Assembly (NCBI RefSeq): GCF_031626875.1
Contig: NZ_JANDMF010000017.1
Coordinates: 32,039 to 96,038, forward strand
Length of the DNA stretch: 64,000 nt
DNA from: Clostridium sp031626875
GTDB taxonomy: Bacteria; Bacillota; Clostridia; Clostridiales; Clostridiaceae
Direction of reading: 5' to 3'
Shown: piece after piece, positions 25,794 through 34,709 of the stretch
Position numbering within the stretch: position 1 is the stretch's first letter
Layout: each line of letters starts with the position of its first letter
Position numbers and translations under genes: made by a program
Notes under the pieces: model-generated
Seen by the model: the letters and a program-made list of their open reading frames with translations, nothing else
What the model was told of the DNA's origin: nothing
Databases searched by the model: none

Positions 25794-28280
25794 TTAAAAA
25801 TGCAAATCACACCCTGTGTTATATTTAAATTCACCACAAATTTTATCAATCAGCTCCTTATTTTCACTTACATCAAAATCAGTTTTAATAGTAACAGAAA
25901 AGTTTGCTGGATTGTATGATGGATTCTTTTTAATGCTTATATTATTTTCCATGCAATACCTTAATGCAAGATTAGTAAGTTCATTTTGATTTACTGAACT
26001 TGCTATACTCATATTCCATCCTATATGTTCTGCTATCTCTCTTATCTTTTCTTCATATCTCTCCCCTAAAAATGGTGATATAAATACTAGCTCTATTAAT
26101 TTATTTGGCTTTAAACTCTTTTTATAAGGTTTAAACTCTTCATATTTAAAAGCTTCATCAATATATAAAAATGCCTGATTTTGTTCTATTGACTCTTTTT
26201 TACTACTAAATACTTTAGAATTTCCATTATCCTTTTCTTTTGAATTTTTTGATTGAACACTTAACTCTATTCCAGTAGTATTTTTAAATATTTCTTTTTC
26301 ATTTTCAAAACTTAAGTTTTCATTATCTATTAAAACTATATATTTGTTTTCTACTGCATATAAAGATATTTTTCTTATATCCACATCTTTTAATAACGTT
26401 CTAATTAAAGTTTCAGCTGCTGTATAATTTGCTTGTTCATTTATATCAATATCCCAACCACTAGTTTCTTTAAATTTTTCTGTTTTAGATTTGATTGTTT
26501 CTGGTACTGATTTAGGAAAATCAAAATTTAGAAGGACTTTTTTCTCTTCTATTTTTAAACTAATTTTCTTATAATTATAATCTTTAAAGTATTCAACTAC
26601 TAAATCATTAACCTCATTTTGCTTTAATTCTTTTGGCATTAAATCTTCATTAACCTGATCTTCACTTCTAGCTTTAAACATGAAAAATCTTCTTAGGTCA
26701 TTTTCAAAATAGATTGATTTGCTGATCAAATTTTGCACTTTCTCTATTTCTTCATTATCTAATTTATATGTACCACTCCAGATTGTTAATATCTGCTCTA
26801 TAGTAAAAAATCTATTTTCATAATTTATATTTATAAAATTCCATAGCTTAGGAATATTATTTTCATCTAATGATTCTTTTTCATTCATGATGTAATAGAA
26901 TTTGAAATTACTCTGCTTTCTAGGATTATTTATTTCTAAATTTATTGTATCTCCTGAAATAGGTACATAAACCTTTTTAAATAGTTCTTCACTAATTTCT
27001 TTTCCTATTGAATTTATTACTGAAGCTTCACCATGAACTAATATGGTGTGTTTTGGCGAGAGTAATGAGGTTAATGCTTTTATTTCTGTTTTATCTGCAT
27101 GTGCTGATAATCCTACTTTATCAAACTTACATTTTACAGGTATAATTTTATTGTTAATTTCTAATACTCTTTTATCTTCACTCTCTTCAACTAAATTTAA
27201 AAGTTTGCGTCCTGGTGATTCTTCATCTTGATATCCTGAAAGCACTATATATCCATTTTCCATCATAGCTATTTTTTCTGCATAGCTTTGACTTGGACCT
27301 CCTGTAAGCATTCCTGAACTTGAAATAATTATGGATGCTTCTTTGCTTTTTAATATCTCTTCTCTTTCTTCATTTTGGGTAATAGCTTTTATGTGCTCAT
27401 CATAGAAAGGCTCTACCCCTCTTAAAACTTTTTTCCCTAATGAGGATTTTAAGTATAATGGATTTAATTTATAGACTCTGTTTATATCCTTAATCATTCC
27501 ATCTATATAAACATTTACTTTTTTTATTCTTCCTTTATTCATAGCTTTCTTTAAGATAAGTATTATTTCTTGAGATCTTCCTAATGCAAAGGCTGGAATT
27601 AGCATTTTTCCTTTATCTTCTATGCACTTTTCTACAAGTTCTATTAATCTTTCTTCTTCAACTTGTCTATTACTGTGAAGTTTATCTCCATATGTACTCT
27701 CAAATATGGCTACATCTGGTCTTAACTTAGGTATTTTAGCTCCTTCTATTGAATTTTGAGCAAAAATTGAAAAATCTCCCGAATAGAATAAGCTTCCTTC
27801 CTCAGAAATTATATTTACACAGCTTGCACCTGCTATATGACCAGCTGAATAAAAAGCTATTTTTATTCCTTCTAGTATTTCAAACTCTCTCTGATAATTT
27901 ATTGCAAAAATCCTATTTAGCATATTTTCAACATCTTGAACTGCATATAATGGTATATCTGACTCTCTATTATTCATTACTTTTATGCTATCGTATAACA
28001 AAACTTTTATTAAGTCTTTTGTCATGATGTTCATGTAAATTCTAGCTAATGGATATTCTTTACTAATTAAAGGTAATGATCCTGAATGGTCCATATGTGC
28101 ATGACTTAAAATTATAGCATCTACACCACCATTTTCTTGAATTAATCTTAAATCTGGTAATGGGTCTTTATTTGCTCCTTGTCTAATTCCACAATCTAAT
28201 AATATGTTTTTATTATTTATATTTACTAATATGCAGCTAGCTCCAACTTCTCCTGCTCCACCTAAAAAAGTAACTTTCAT
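25794..28280 (-). CDS. MBL-fold beta-CASP nuclease with long C-terminal extension
   Basis: 828 aa. The N-terminal metallo-beta-lactamase core shows LSHAHMDHSG (His60, His62, Asp64, His65), SAGHIAGAS, LFYSGDFS and ESTYGD. The beta-CASP domain includes IIISSSGMLTGGPS and LVHGEASVI, as in RNA-specific (CPSF-like) members. Such enzymes cut RNA using two zinc ions. About 370 residues follow the core, containing two or three similar segments (SGWDIDINEQANYTAAETLI; IGWNMSIASSVNQNELTNLA) that look like repeated small RNA-binding-type modules. The core call is firm; the tail is unassigned. It is transcribed alone. Confidence 0.88.
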   Translation of the reverse strand: MKVTFLGGAGEVGASCILVNINNKNILLDCGIRQGANKDPLPDLRLIQENGGVDAIILSHAHMDHSGSLPLISKEYPLARIYMNIMTKDLIKVLLYDSIKVMNNRESDIPLYAVQDVENMLNRIFAINYQREFEILEGIKIAFYSAGHIAGASCVNIISEEGSLFYSGDFSIFAQNSIEGAKIPKLRPDVAIFESTYGDKLHSNRQVEEERLIELVEKCIEDKGKMLIPAFALGRSQEIILILKKAMNKGRIKKVNVYIDGMIKDINRVYKLNPLYLKSSLGKKVLRGVEPFYDEHIKAITQNEEREEILKSKEASIIISSSGMLTGGPSQSYAEKIAMMENGYIVLSGYQDEESPGRKLLNLVEESEDKRVLEINNKIIPVKCKFDKVGLSAHADKTEIKALTSLLSPKHTILVHGEASVINSIGKEISEELFKKVYVPISGDTINLEINNPRKQSNFKFYYIMNEKESLDENNIPKLWNFININYENRFFTIEQILTIWSGTYKLDNEEIEKVQNLISKSIYFENDLRRFFMFKARSEDQVNEDLMPKELKQNEVNDLVVEYFKDYNYKKISLKIEEKKVLLNFDFPKSVPETIKSKTEKFKETSGWDIDINEQANYTAAETLIRTLLKDVDIRKISLYAVENKYIVLIDNENLSFENEKEIFKNTTGIELSVQSKNSKEKDNGNSKVFSSKKESIEQNQAFLYIDEAFKYEEFKPYKKSLKPNKLIELVFISPFLGERYEEKIREIAEHIGWNMSIASSVNQNELTNLALRYCMENNISIKKNPSYNPANFSVTIKTDFDVSENKELIDKICGEFKYNTGCDLHF

Positions 28281-28355
28281 TTTTTCACCTACATCCTATG
28301 GATTTGATTTATTAATTTTAACCTTAATTTAGTTGATTGTAAATTTAAATACAAG

Positions 28356-28385
28356 AAAAAATCCCCCCAAACCTTAGTTTGAGAG
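28356..28385 (-). terminator. Terminator after the Gly/Asn-rich secreted protein gene
   Basis: On the minus strand CTCAAAC and GTTTGGG form a short stem, followed by GGGATTTTTT. It lies directly after the 28397-28906 gene. Confidence 0.6.
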
Positions 28386-28396
28386 AATAAGTAATA

Positions 28397-28906
28397 TTAT
28401 TGTTTATTATATACTTTTTGAGTTGTAGTATAAGTTTCACCATCATCATCAACTGCTATAACAGTGAATTCTATATAATCTACATTAGTAAATATTAGTG
28501 CATTCTTTGCCACTCTTTTAGGTAAAAGCTCTCCTACATTTATCTTGATAGTCCCATCACCCATCATATTACCTGATGTATCATAAACATTAATCTCATA
28601 TCTTAACTCTTTTAAAGTTTTTGCACCTTGATTAATTGTTTTTATATCTATCAGTTCACCATCAAATTTTATAATAGTTTGCGCATGTTTATGGATTTTA
28701 ATATTATGATTATTTCCCTTATTACCTTGCCCTTGACCTTGACCATTTCCCTTGCCATTACCATTATTTCCATTTCCATTTCCTTTAACTAAATAAGTGG
28801 TATCAATATTACTATTTTTTTCACTTGCAAATGTATTTGTAGCAAAACTTCCTAAAAACACAGTGCTTACAACTAAACTTAATGATAAAATTCTTTTCAT
28901 TTTCAT
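28397..28906 (-). CDS. Secreted Gly/Asn/Gln-rich linker protein
   Basis: 169 aa. A classical signal peptide is present (MKMKRILSLSLVVSTVFLGS, with FATNTFASE as a likely cleavage region). A low-complexity stretch of GN, GK and GQ dipeptides follows (about 43-66). The C-terminal domain of about 95 residues reads LRYEINVYDTSGNMMGDGTI and FTVIAVDDDGETYT. Its pattern of a bonding partner with a Gly step resembles FxLYD-type extracellular beta domains, though this is only a resemblance. It follows the last of three paralogous secreted genes by 49 bases and may be co-transcribed with it. Function unknown. Confidence 0.65.
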   Translation of the reverse strand: MKMKRILSLSLVVSTVFLGSFATNTFASEKNSNIDTTYLVKGNGNGNNGNGKGNGQGQGQGNKGNNHNIKIHKHAQTIIKFDGELIDIKTINQGAKTLKELRYEINVYDTSGNMMGDGTIKINVGELLPKRVAKNALIFTNVDYIEFTVIAVDDDGETYTTTQKVYNKQ

Positions 28907-28955
28907 AATAGAAACCTTCTTTCTCTTAAAAACACATCTTTTAAACGGATACTTA

Positions 28956-29693
28956 TTAATTTTGGACTAAGGTTAAAGGCTGGTTATTTACTGAATCAGC
29001 CACTTTTGAAGTAGAGCAGGTTGCATCAGCTATTGTAGCTTTTCTGTTTACAACTTTTAATAAACTACCATCTTCAAATTGAACTTTTGATACTTGAACA
29101 AAGCAATAAGAATTTGTAATTGGTATATAACTTTGTCCTACAGCTTTAAGTTCCCCTCTTAATCTATAATTTTTTTGACCCATATCATGTAAATATTTCA
29201 ACAACTGTTTATTTTTATCCTCTGTAGTAGTTACTTGCTTTGCATTTACATTAGTATAAGTTCTCCAATAATTACTAGAATTAGATGCAAACTTTAATCC
29301 TAAAATTCCATTTAAAAGAGTTGCTGTTGAATATCCATTTTTATATTCTTCACTTCTAGTTATTTTGTTATATTCTTCTGCTGTAAATAAGTTTTTATTA
29401 TTTTCAATAAATTCTACTAATTCATCTTGAGTTATGCATTTAACTTTAACATCAACATCTATATCAGTCATAGCTCCTTTGGTTAAACACACACTAGTTT
29501 TTGCAACAGCTCCATATCCATTAGTTATTTTGAATTCTGAATAATCTTTAAGATTATTTTCAGTTTGTTCTGGTGCTAAAGGTATTTTATTGAGAGTTGA
29601 GACTTTAGCTGAAGCTTTTACTGAGCCTAGTGTAAAAATCATACTAGCTACAACTAGACAATTGATTACTTTTTTTATTGATTTCCTTAACAT
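28956..29693 (-). CDS. Secreted protein, tandem paralogue 3
   Basis: 245 aa with a signal peptide (VINCLVVASMIFTLGSVKAS). The mature part shares its whole layout with the two genes upstream: DYSEFKITNGYGAVAKTSV, LTKGAMTDIDVDVKVKCITQ, NGILGLKFASN, and near the end a VQFEDGSLLKVVNRKA block. No family is known to me. This copy is the most diverged of the three, with extra Cys residues and a changed C-terminus. The gap of 266 bases to the next copy carries that copy's terminator. An extracellular or cell-surface role is likely from the signal peptide. Confidence 0.7.
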   Translation of the reverse strand: MLRKSIKKVINCLVVASMIFTLGSVKASAKVSTLNKIPLAPEQTENNLKDYSEFKITNGYGAVAKTSVCLTKGAMTDIDVDVKVKCITQDELVEFIENNKNLFTAEEYNKITRSEEYKNGYSTATLLNGILGLKFASNSSNYWRTYTNVNAKQVTTTEDKNKQLLKYLHDMGQKNYRLRGELKAVGQSYIPITNSYCFVQVSKVQFEDGSLLKVVNRKATIADATCSTSKVADSVNNQPLTLVQN

Positions 29694-29873
29694 TACTTGC
29701 CCCCTATTAAATTGTTAATCAATTCTATAAGACCTTTTACAACAAACATATTATATTATGCATCCTGTCAGTATCAAAAAAATAAGTAATTTTATAAAAT
29801 ATATGTTTCAGATAGAATTATAAACATAAAATTCAATTGAAATAGTAAAGGTCTATATTTTTTTAACATAAAT

Positions 29874-29916
29874 AAGACTGTTAAAAAGAAATGTTATTAT
29901 TCTTTTTAACAGTCTT
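29874..29916 (-). terminator. Strong terminator after secreted paralogue 2
   Basis: AAGACTGTTAAAAAGAA (29874-29890) pairs perfectly with TTCTTTTTAACAGTCTT (29900-29916). It lies 44 bases beyond the stop of the 29960-30688 gene, so the three paralogues are probably separate transcripts. Confidence 0.85.
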
Positions 29917-29959
29917 TTGTTCTTCCAAAAGTAATAAAATTATCAGAATATATTATTTT

Positions 29960-30688
29960 TTAAAGTTCGTTTAATATTAAAGGCCCATTATCAGAAGATC
30001 CTGATACCTTTGAAGTAGATGCATTTGCATCACCAACATTTGCCTTTGTATTCACAACCTTTAATATATTACCATCTTGGAATTGTACTCTTGATACTTC
30101 TACAAAGCAATATGCTACAGTTGGTATGTAACTTTGTCCAACAGCTGTAAGCTTACCACTTAATTCGTAGCTATGTTGAGTAAGATCATGTAAAGATTTT
30201 ACAAGTTGTTGATTTTGTTTGTCACTAGTGCTTACTTGTTTACCATTTACATTAGTGTATGCTCCCCAAGCGTTATTAGCATCAAACTTTAATCCTAAAA
30301 TTCCATTTAAAAGAGTTGCAGCAGAGCAACCATTTTGGTATGCAGCACTTTGAGTTATTTGGCTATATTGTTCTGTTGTGAAAGAGCTTTTATTGTTTTC
30401 AATAAATTCTACTAAGTCATCTTGAGTTACACATGTAACTTTAACTTTTACATCAATGTTTGCAGTAGCTCCCTTAGTTAAACTTATTCCTGTCTTTCCC
30501 ACAGCACCATAACCATTAGTAATTTTGAATGATGAATAATCTTCAAGGTTTGTATCAGTTTGTTCTGATGTTAAAGCTGGTTGATTTGATTCTGCAGCTT
30601 TAGCTGAAACTGGCGCAAATCCTATTGCGAAAACCATTGCAGCTGCTAATAAACAGTTAATTACTCTTTTTGTTGATTTGTTCAACAT
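29960..30688 (-). CDS. Secreted protein, tandem paralogue 2
   Basis: 242 aa with a signal peptide (VINCLLAAAMVFAIGFAPVS, probable cleavage after SAKA). The mature part contains YSSFKITNGYGAVGKTGISL, KVKVTCVTQDDLVEFIENN, TTEQYSQITQSAAYQNG, NGILGLKF, LKGKL-like and YIPTVAYCFVEVSRVQFQDG, ending SGSSDNGPLILNEL. By eye it is much closer to the 30928-31662 copy than to the 28956-29693 copy. No catalytic motif is visible. Function unknown. Confidence 0.7.
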   Translation of the reverse strand: MLNKSTKRVINCLLAAAMVFAIGFAPVSAKAAESNQPALTSEQTDTNLEDYSSFKITNGYGAVGKTGISLTKGATANIDVKVKVTCVTQDDLVEFIENNKSSFTTEQYSQITQSAAYQNGCSAATLLNGILGLKFDANNAWGAYTNVNGKQVSTSDKQNQQLVKSLHDLTQHSYELSGKLTAVGQSYIPTVAYCFVEVSRVQFQDGNILKVVNTKANVGDANASTSKVSGSSDNGPLILNEL

Positions 30689-30879
30689 AAATTTTCCCCC
30701 CCAGTTAATTAAAATTTTTAATATTTATGTGAATTACTTCACACTCAACATATTATATTATACTTTTTTGTCAAAAACAAGTAATTATGTGAGAATTTTA
30801 GTGCTTATATCTAAAATGTATTTTTATACAATATATAGTTGAACTATAAATTATAATTATATTCTTTTCAATAATTAAA

Positions 30880-30901
30880 GCTGTCAAAAAAATTTGACAG
30901 C
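30880..30901 (-). terminator. Terminator after secreted paralogue 1
   Basis: GCTGTCAAA (30880-30888) and TTTGACAGC (30893-30901) form a 9-bp stem with a 4-base loop, followed on the minus strand by TTTAATTA. It lies just past the stop at 30928. Confidence 0.75.
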
Positions 30902-30927
30902 CTTGCAAATTATAAATATATTAAATT

Positions 30928-31662
30928 CTAAAGTTCATTTAAAATTAAAGGTGGATTATCTGATGATCCTGATACATTTGAAGTTGATCCATTTGAATCC
31001 CCTACATTAGCTGTTGTATTTACAACTTTTAATGTAGTTCCATCTTGAAATTGAATCCTTGACACTTCAACAAAACAATAAGCTATAGTTGGCACACGAC
31101 TTTGACCTACAGCTGTAATTCTACCACTTAATTCATAAGTTTGTTGAGTTAGATCATGTAAAGATTTTAAGAATTCTTTATCTCCATCATTTGCAGTAGT
31201 TACTTGTTTAGCATTAGCATTTTTATAAGTACCCCAAGCATTACCTGAATTTTTGCTAAATTTCAATCCTAACATACCATTTAAAATGCTTGCCGCAGAA
31301 TTACCTTTTTTATATGTAGCATTTTGAGTTATCTGGCTATATTGGTCTGTTGTAAATGAATTTTTATTATTTTGAACAAAATCCAATAGTTGATCTTCAG
31401 TTATACATGTAACTTTAATATTAACTTTTATATCTGCTGAAGCTCCTTTAGTTAAAACAACACCAGCTTTACCAACTACTCCATACCCATTAGTAATCTT
31501 AAATGATGAATAGTCTTCAAGAGTCTTTTCATTTATTGCTGATTCTAAGGATGCTTTGCTATAATCTAAAGATTTAGCTGAAGCCGGTGCATGTCCCACT
31601 GCTAGAACCATAGCTGCTATTAATATACAATTAATAGTTCTTCTAATTGTTTTTTTTAACAT
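30928..31662 (-). CDS. Secreted protein, tandem paralogue 1
   Basis: 244 aa with a signal peptide (INCILIAAMVLAVGHAPASA). It shares with the next gene the blocks YSSFKITNGYGVVGKAGVVL, IKVTCITEDQLLDFVQNN, TTDQYSQITQNATYKKG, NGMLGLKFSKNSGNAWGTY and RVPTIAYCFVEVSRIQFQDG, and the same ending PLILNEL. It is the first gene of the triplet in the direction of transcription. The AT-rich gap upstream (31663-31896) separates it from the rightward lipoprotein gene and should hold both promoters. Function unknown. Confidence 0.7.
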   Translation of the reverse strand: MLKKTIRRTINCILIAAMVLAVGHAPASAKSLDYSKASLESAINEKTLEDYSSFKITNGYGVVGKAGVVLTKGASADIKVNIKVTCITEDQLLDFVQNNKNSFTTDQYSQITQNATYKKGNSAASILNGMLGLKFSKNSGNAWGTYKNANAKQVTTANDGDKEFLKSLHDLTQQTYELSGRITAVGQSRVPTIAYCFVEVSRIQFQDGTTLKVVNTTANVGDSNGSTSNVSGSSDNPPLILNEL

Positions 31663-31896
31663 AATTGTTTCCCCCTTAAGAAAATATTTTTTTACTACTT
31701 ATGTAAATTTTCTCAATAAGTATATTATAAATTTTTCCTAAAATCAACAAATAGTGAAATTGTTAACTTTCGCCATTTATTAAGATTCTTCATAAATTAT
31801 TCCTATTACTTTTTATTAATGTTATACTATATTTGATTACCTAAATTTTTAAAATAGAAATTTAGATGTAAATATTAACTAATGAGGAGAAGGTTT

Positions 31897-32742
31897 ATGA
31901 AATTATTAAAGAAATTTTTAACTATTATTTGTTCACTTATTTTAATGCTATCCTTATTTGGTTGTGATAAATCTTCATCAAGTCAGGATACTGCTCAATC
32001 TGAATCATCAACTGATTCCACTTCTAAAGATGATAAAGATACAACTTCAAATGATTACATTTTCCCAGATAGTGATAGAGTTTTACTAACAGAAGATAAG
32101 TTAACTGATTTACCACTTAAAACCCTTGAACTAGGACGTAATGAAATATTTGCAAGGCATGGATATGTTTTTAAAACAGACGAGTTAAAAAAATATTTCA
32201 CAGAGAAATCTTGGTACAAGGAAAATCCTAACTTTAAATCAGAAAATGATTTAACTGGTACTGAAACTAAAAATATCGCCTTAATAAAATCAATTGAAGA
32301 TAAAAAAATTAATGGTGATAATAAAACTATTAATAAAAAAGTTGCTGGTAAAACTTATGGAAAAATAAAGCAAGTTACTTTAGAGAATGGTACAAAATAT
32401 ATTTCATTTGATAAAGTTGAATGGCTAGTCTATGATGATATAAAAAATCGTCAAGATGTTAAAGATTATTTAGTAAAACAATATGGAAGTTTACCAACTG
32501 AATTTGAAAATGATTATTATATCTATGATCCAGATGCTAATTTAACAAAACTTCCACTTAGTAATAATGCTACAATAACTAACTGGAAATCTGATAATAG
32601 TGGTATCTCAACTTATTCTATATCTTTTGATGATCTTAAAAACAACACAAAACAAAATGAGATGCTACCTCAAGATGGCATTTATTCTATAACAATTGAA
32701 AATAATGCTATTACAAAATTAGAAAAAATGTATCAACCATAA
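31897..32742 (+). CDS. YARHG-domain lipoprotein
   Basis: 281 aa from the ATG at 31897, chosen because AGGAGA lies eight bases before it; the ATG at 31882 would place the ribosome-binding site inside the gene. The N-terminus is a lipoprotein signal with lipobox LSLFGC. A Ser/Thr/Asp-rich linker follows, then a YARHG domain (ELGRNEIFARHGYVF, then KYFTEKSWYKENPNF). YARHG is a small extracellular domain of Gram-positive surface proteins. The C-terminal 150 residues (KVEWLVYDDIKNRQDV onward) are unassigned. It is probably attached to the outer face of the membrane. Confidence 0.85.
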   Translation: MKLLKKFLTIICSLILMLSLFGCDKSSSSQDTAQSESSTDSTSKDDKDTTSNDYIFPDSDRVLLTEDKLTDLPLKTLELGRNEIFARHGYVFKTDELKKYFTEKSWYKENPNFKSENDLTGTETKNIALIKSIEDKKINGDNKTINKKVAGKTYGKIKQVTLENGTKYISFDKVEWLVYDDIKNRQDVKDYLVKQYGSLPTEFENDYYIYDPDANLTKLPLSNNATITNWKSDNSGISTYSISFDDLKNNTKQNEMLPQDGIYSITIENNAITKLEKMYQP

Positions 32743-32748
32743 AAAAAA

Positions 32749-32775
32749 GAGGATTCAAATTAATTTTGAGTCCTC
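32749..32775. terminator. Bidirectional terminator between convergent genes
   Basis: GAGGATTCAAA (32749-32759) pairs with TTTGAGTCCTC (32765-32775). An A-run precedes it and T-rich sequence follows. It serves the lipoprotein gene from the left and ald from the right. Confidence 0.85.
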
Positions 32776-32789
32776 ATTATTATTCAATT

Positions 32790-34181
32790 TTAATGTTTTT
32801 CAGATGTTCTATTTACCACTACACATCTTCTCTGTCTTGTAAAAGTTCTTGCAGAAGTTATACCTTCTCCTGTAGGTCCAGCAATAGTAAATGTAGTAAA
32901 TCCTTCACCACCCAAACCTACACCAGCAAAAGATTTAGAATTTTCAACAAAAATAGTTGTATCTATTTCTTTTTCAAATCTATTTAAGTTATCTATATTT
33001 TTTGAATACATATAGGCACTATGTTTTCTCCCTTGTTCTGCTTTTTTAGCCAATTCTATTGCTTGGTTAATATTTTGAACTCTTACAATAGGGAGTATGG
33101 GCATCATAAGTTCTGTCATAACAAAGGGATGGTTTGCATTGACTTCACATATTATACATTTAATATTATCAGGTGCAGTAATACCTATTTCTTTTAATAA
33201 TAATTTTGCATCTTTTCCTACCCACTTTTTATTTATCATATATTCTGCTTTAGAATTACTTTCTATATCTCTTTTTTCTAATACTAAATTAATTAGTTTT
33301 GATATAGTATTATCATCTATAATCATTGCATTATTCTTAACCATATATGATATTAAATCATCAGCTACATTCTCAAAAACAAATACTTCTTTCTCCGCAA
33401 TACAAGGTAAATTGTTATCAAAAGAACATCCATCTATAATGTTTTTTGCAGCATTTTCTAAGTCTGCAGTATCATCAACAATTACAGGAGGATTTCCTGC
33501 ACCTGCACCTACAGCTTTTTTTCCTGAATTTAAAATTGCCTTTACTAATCCAGGTCCTCCAGTTCCACATAAAAGTTTTATATTAGGATTTTTCATAATT
33601 ATATCTAAAGATTCCATCGTAGGTTCTTTTACCATAGTAACTAAATTTTCTGGTCCACCACATGATAGTATTACTTCATTTATCATATTTACAGCAAAGG
33701 CAACACATCTTTTTGCACTTGGATGGGCATTAAATACTACAGAATTTCCAGCAGCTATCATACCTATACTATTGCATATAACAGTTTCTGTAGGATTAGT
33801 TGATGGAGTTATTGCCCCTATAACACCATATGGTGACATTTCTACAATAGTAATTCCATTATCACCTTCCCAGGCAGTAGTAGTTAAATCTTCTGTACCT
33901 GGAGTATATTTAGCCAACAATTCATGTTTTAGTATCTTATCTTCATAACGTCCCATTTTAGTTTCTTCAAAAACAAGCTTTGCCAAAACTTCTTTATTTT
34001 TTAATGTAGCACTTTTAATACAATTAATAAATTTCTCTCTGTCTTTCTTTTTGTATGAATGAATCAATTTTTTTTGAGCTTTAACAGCACTTTCAATAGC
34101 ATCTTCAACATTCTCAAATACACCAAGAGATATGTTTTCTTTGTCAATATCTTTTATTGAATTTACTAATACATTTTCCAT
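32790..34181 (-). CDS. ald: CoA-acylating aldehyde dehydrogenase (butyraldehyde-type)
   Basis: 463 aa. It converts acyl-CoA (butyryl-CoA, acetyl-CoA) plus NADH to the aldehyde, the first committed reductive step to butanol. It lacks the fused alcohol dehydrogenase of AdhE. Seen are MGRYEDKILKHELLAKYTPG, GVIGAITPSTNPTETVICN, the NAD-site GTGGPG (206-211) and catalytic Cys260 in FDNNLPCIAEKEV. GEGFTTFTIAGPTGEG and RQRRCVV lie near the end. It closely resembles the Ald of C. beijerinckii-type species. There ald heads an ald-ctfA-ctfB-adc operon; here it is inverted and separated. A promoter at about 34401 leaves a leader of about 210 bases. A role in propionaldehyde formation cannot be excluded. 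Confidence 0.9.
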   Translation of the reverse strand: MENVLVNSIKDIDKENISLGVFENVEDAIESAVKAQKKLIHSYKKKDREKFINCIKSATLKNKEVLAKLVFEETKMGRYEDKILKHELLAKYTPGTEDLTTTAWEGDNGITIVEMSPYGVIGAITPSTNPTETVICNSIGMIAAGNSVVFNAHPSAKRCVAFAVNMINEVILSCGGPENLVTMVKEPTMESLDIIMKNPNIKLLCGTGGPGLVKAILNSGKKAVGAGAGNPPVIVDDTADLENAAKNIIDGCSFDNNLPCIAEKEVFVFENVADDLISYMVKNNAMIIDDNTISKLINLVLEKRDIESNSKAEYMINKKWVGKDAKLLLKEIGITAPDNIKCIICEVNANHPFVMTELMMPILPIVRVQNINQAIELAKKAEQGRKHSAYMYSKNIDNLNRFEKEIDTTIFVENSKSFAGVGLGGEGFTTFTIAGPTGEGITSARTFTRQRRCVVVNRTSEKH

Positions 34182-34366
34182 TATAAGTTTCCTCCCAATT
34201 TTCTAATATAACTATCATTTCAAATTCAAAGTATTATATTTTACGAATTTTTATACTTAGTTGATTGCTATAATCATTGTTAAACTTTTCACATTTTAAT
34301 GGTCTAGTATATCAAGTATTTCATCAATTGTCTCTTCAAAATATATAAGTCGTACATAATTAATTC

Positions 34367-34406
34367 TTATCCGGATAATTTTACTAATTAGTACACTAAT
34401 ATTATA
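34367..34406 (-). promoter_or_regulatory. ald promoter -10 and TTATCCGGATAA operator
   Basis: On the minus strand TATAAT occupies 34406-34401. After 22 bases, which include the palindrome TACTAATTAGTA, the perfect 12-bp palindrome TTATCCGGATAA lies at 34378-34367. The same pair with 23 bases between recurs at the ctfA promoter. The palindrome would fall just downstream of the transcription start, where a bound regulator blocks elongation or initiation. No good -35 box is visible, so activation may be needed. Confidence 0.65.
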
Positions 34407-34463
34407 ATGATAAAAATCTATAAAAAATCGGTTTTTTTTGAAAAAGTTAGTCACAAAAAAGAA

Positions 34464-34653
34464 AAGCGTTTACAATTCAGGGAATACTAAAGTTATTTTC
34501 TCTTAACAAAAGCTCAAAAGATTAAATCTTTAAATTTGTTAGAATATAAAAAATATTCTTTTGTAAAAAAATAGAATATTTTAAATTGTATCGACCTATT
34601 AACGCAATTTTCTATGATAACTTTTTCACACTCCCCTGAATTTGTAAACGCTT
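34464..34653. repeat. 190-bp inverted repeat with cre-like arms upstream of ald
   Basis: AAGCGTTTACAATTCAGGG (34464-34482) is mirrored by CCCTGAATTTGTAAACGCTT ending at 34653, with one base of difference in length. AAAGTTAT / ATAACTTT continue the stem inwards, and AATATTC / GAATATT forms a hairpin in the middle. No coding frame is present. It could be a MITE-like element or a large regulatory fold. Each arm also contains a near-match to the CcpA cre consensus (GCGTTTACA / TGTAAACGC). The stretch 34182-34709 holds this, the ald promoter, the leader and a terminator. Confidence 0.7.
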
Positions 34654-34663
34654 AAACAAAAAA

Positions 34664-34700
34664 AAAGCAAAAAAATACCTTTTAAAGTTTTTTTTGCTTT
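34664..34700 (-). terminator. Terminator after the Mrr-like gene
   Basis: AAAGCAAAAAAA and TTTTTTTTGCTTT form an A/T-rich stem with a short loop directly after the stop at 34710. A long run of A on the plus strand gives the minus-strand T-tract. Confidence 0.75.
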
Positions 34701-34709
34701 TGCTATTAT

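Noticed and set aside
34300..34366. Short leader peptide in the ald 5' region (frame ending EETIDEILDILDH)
   Set aside because: No start codon or ribosome-binding site; probably a chance open frame.
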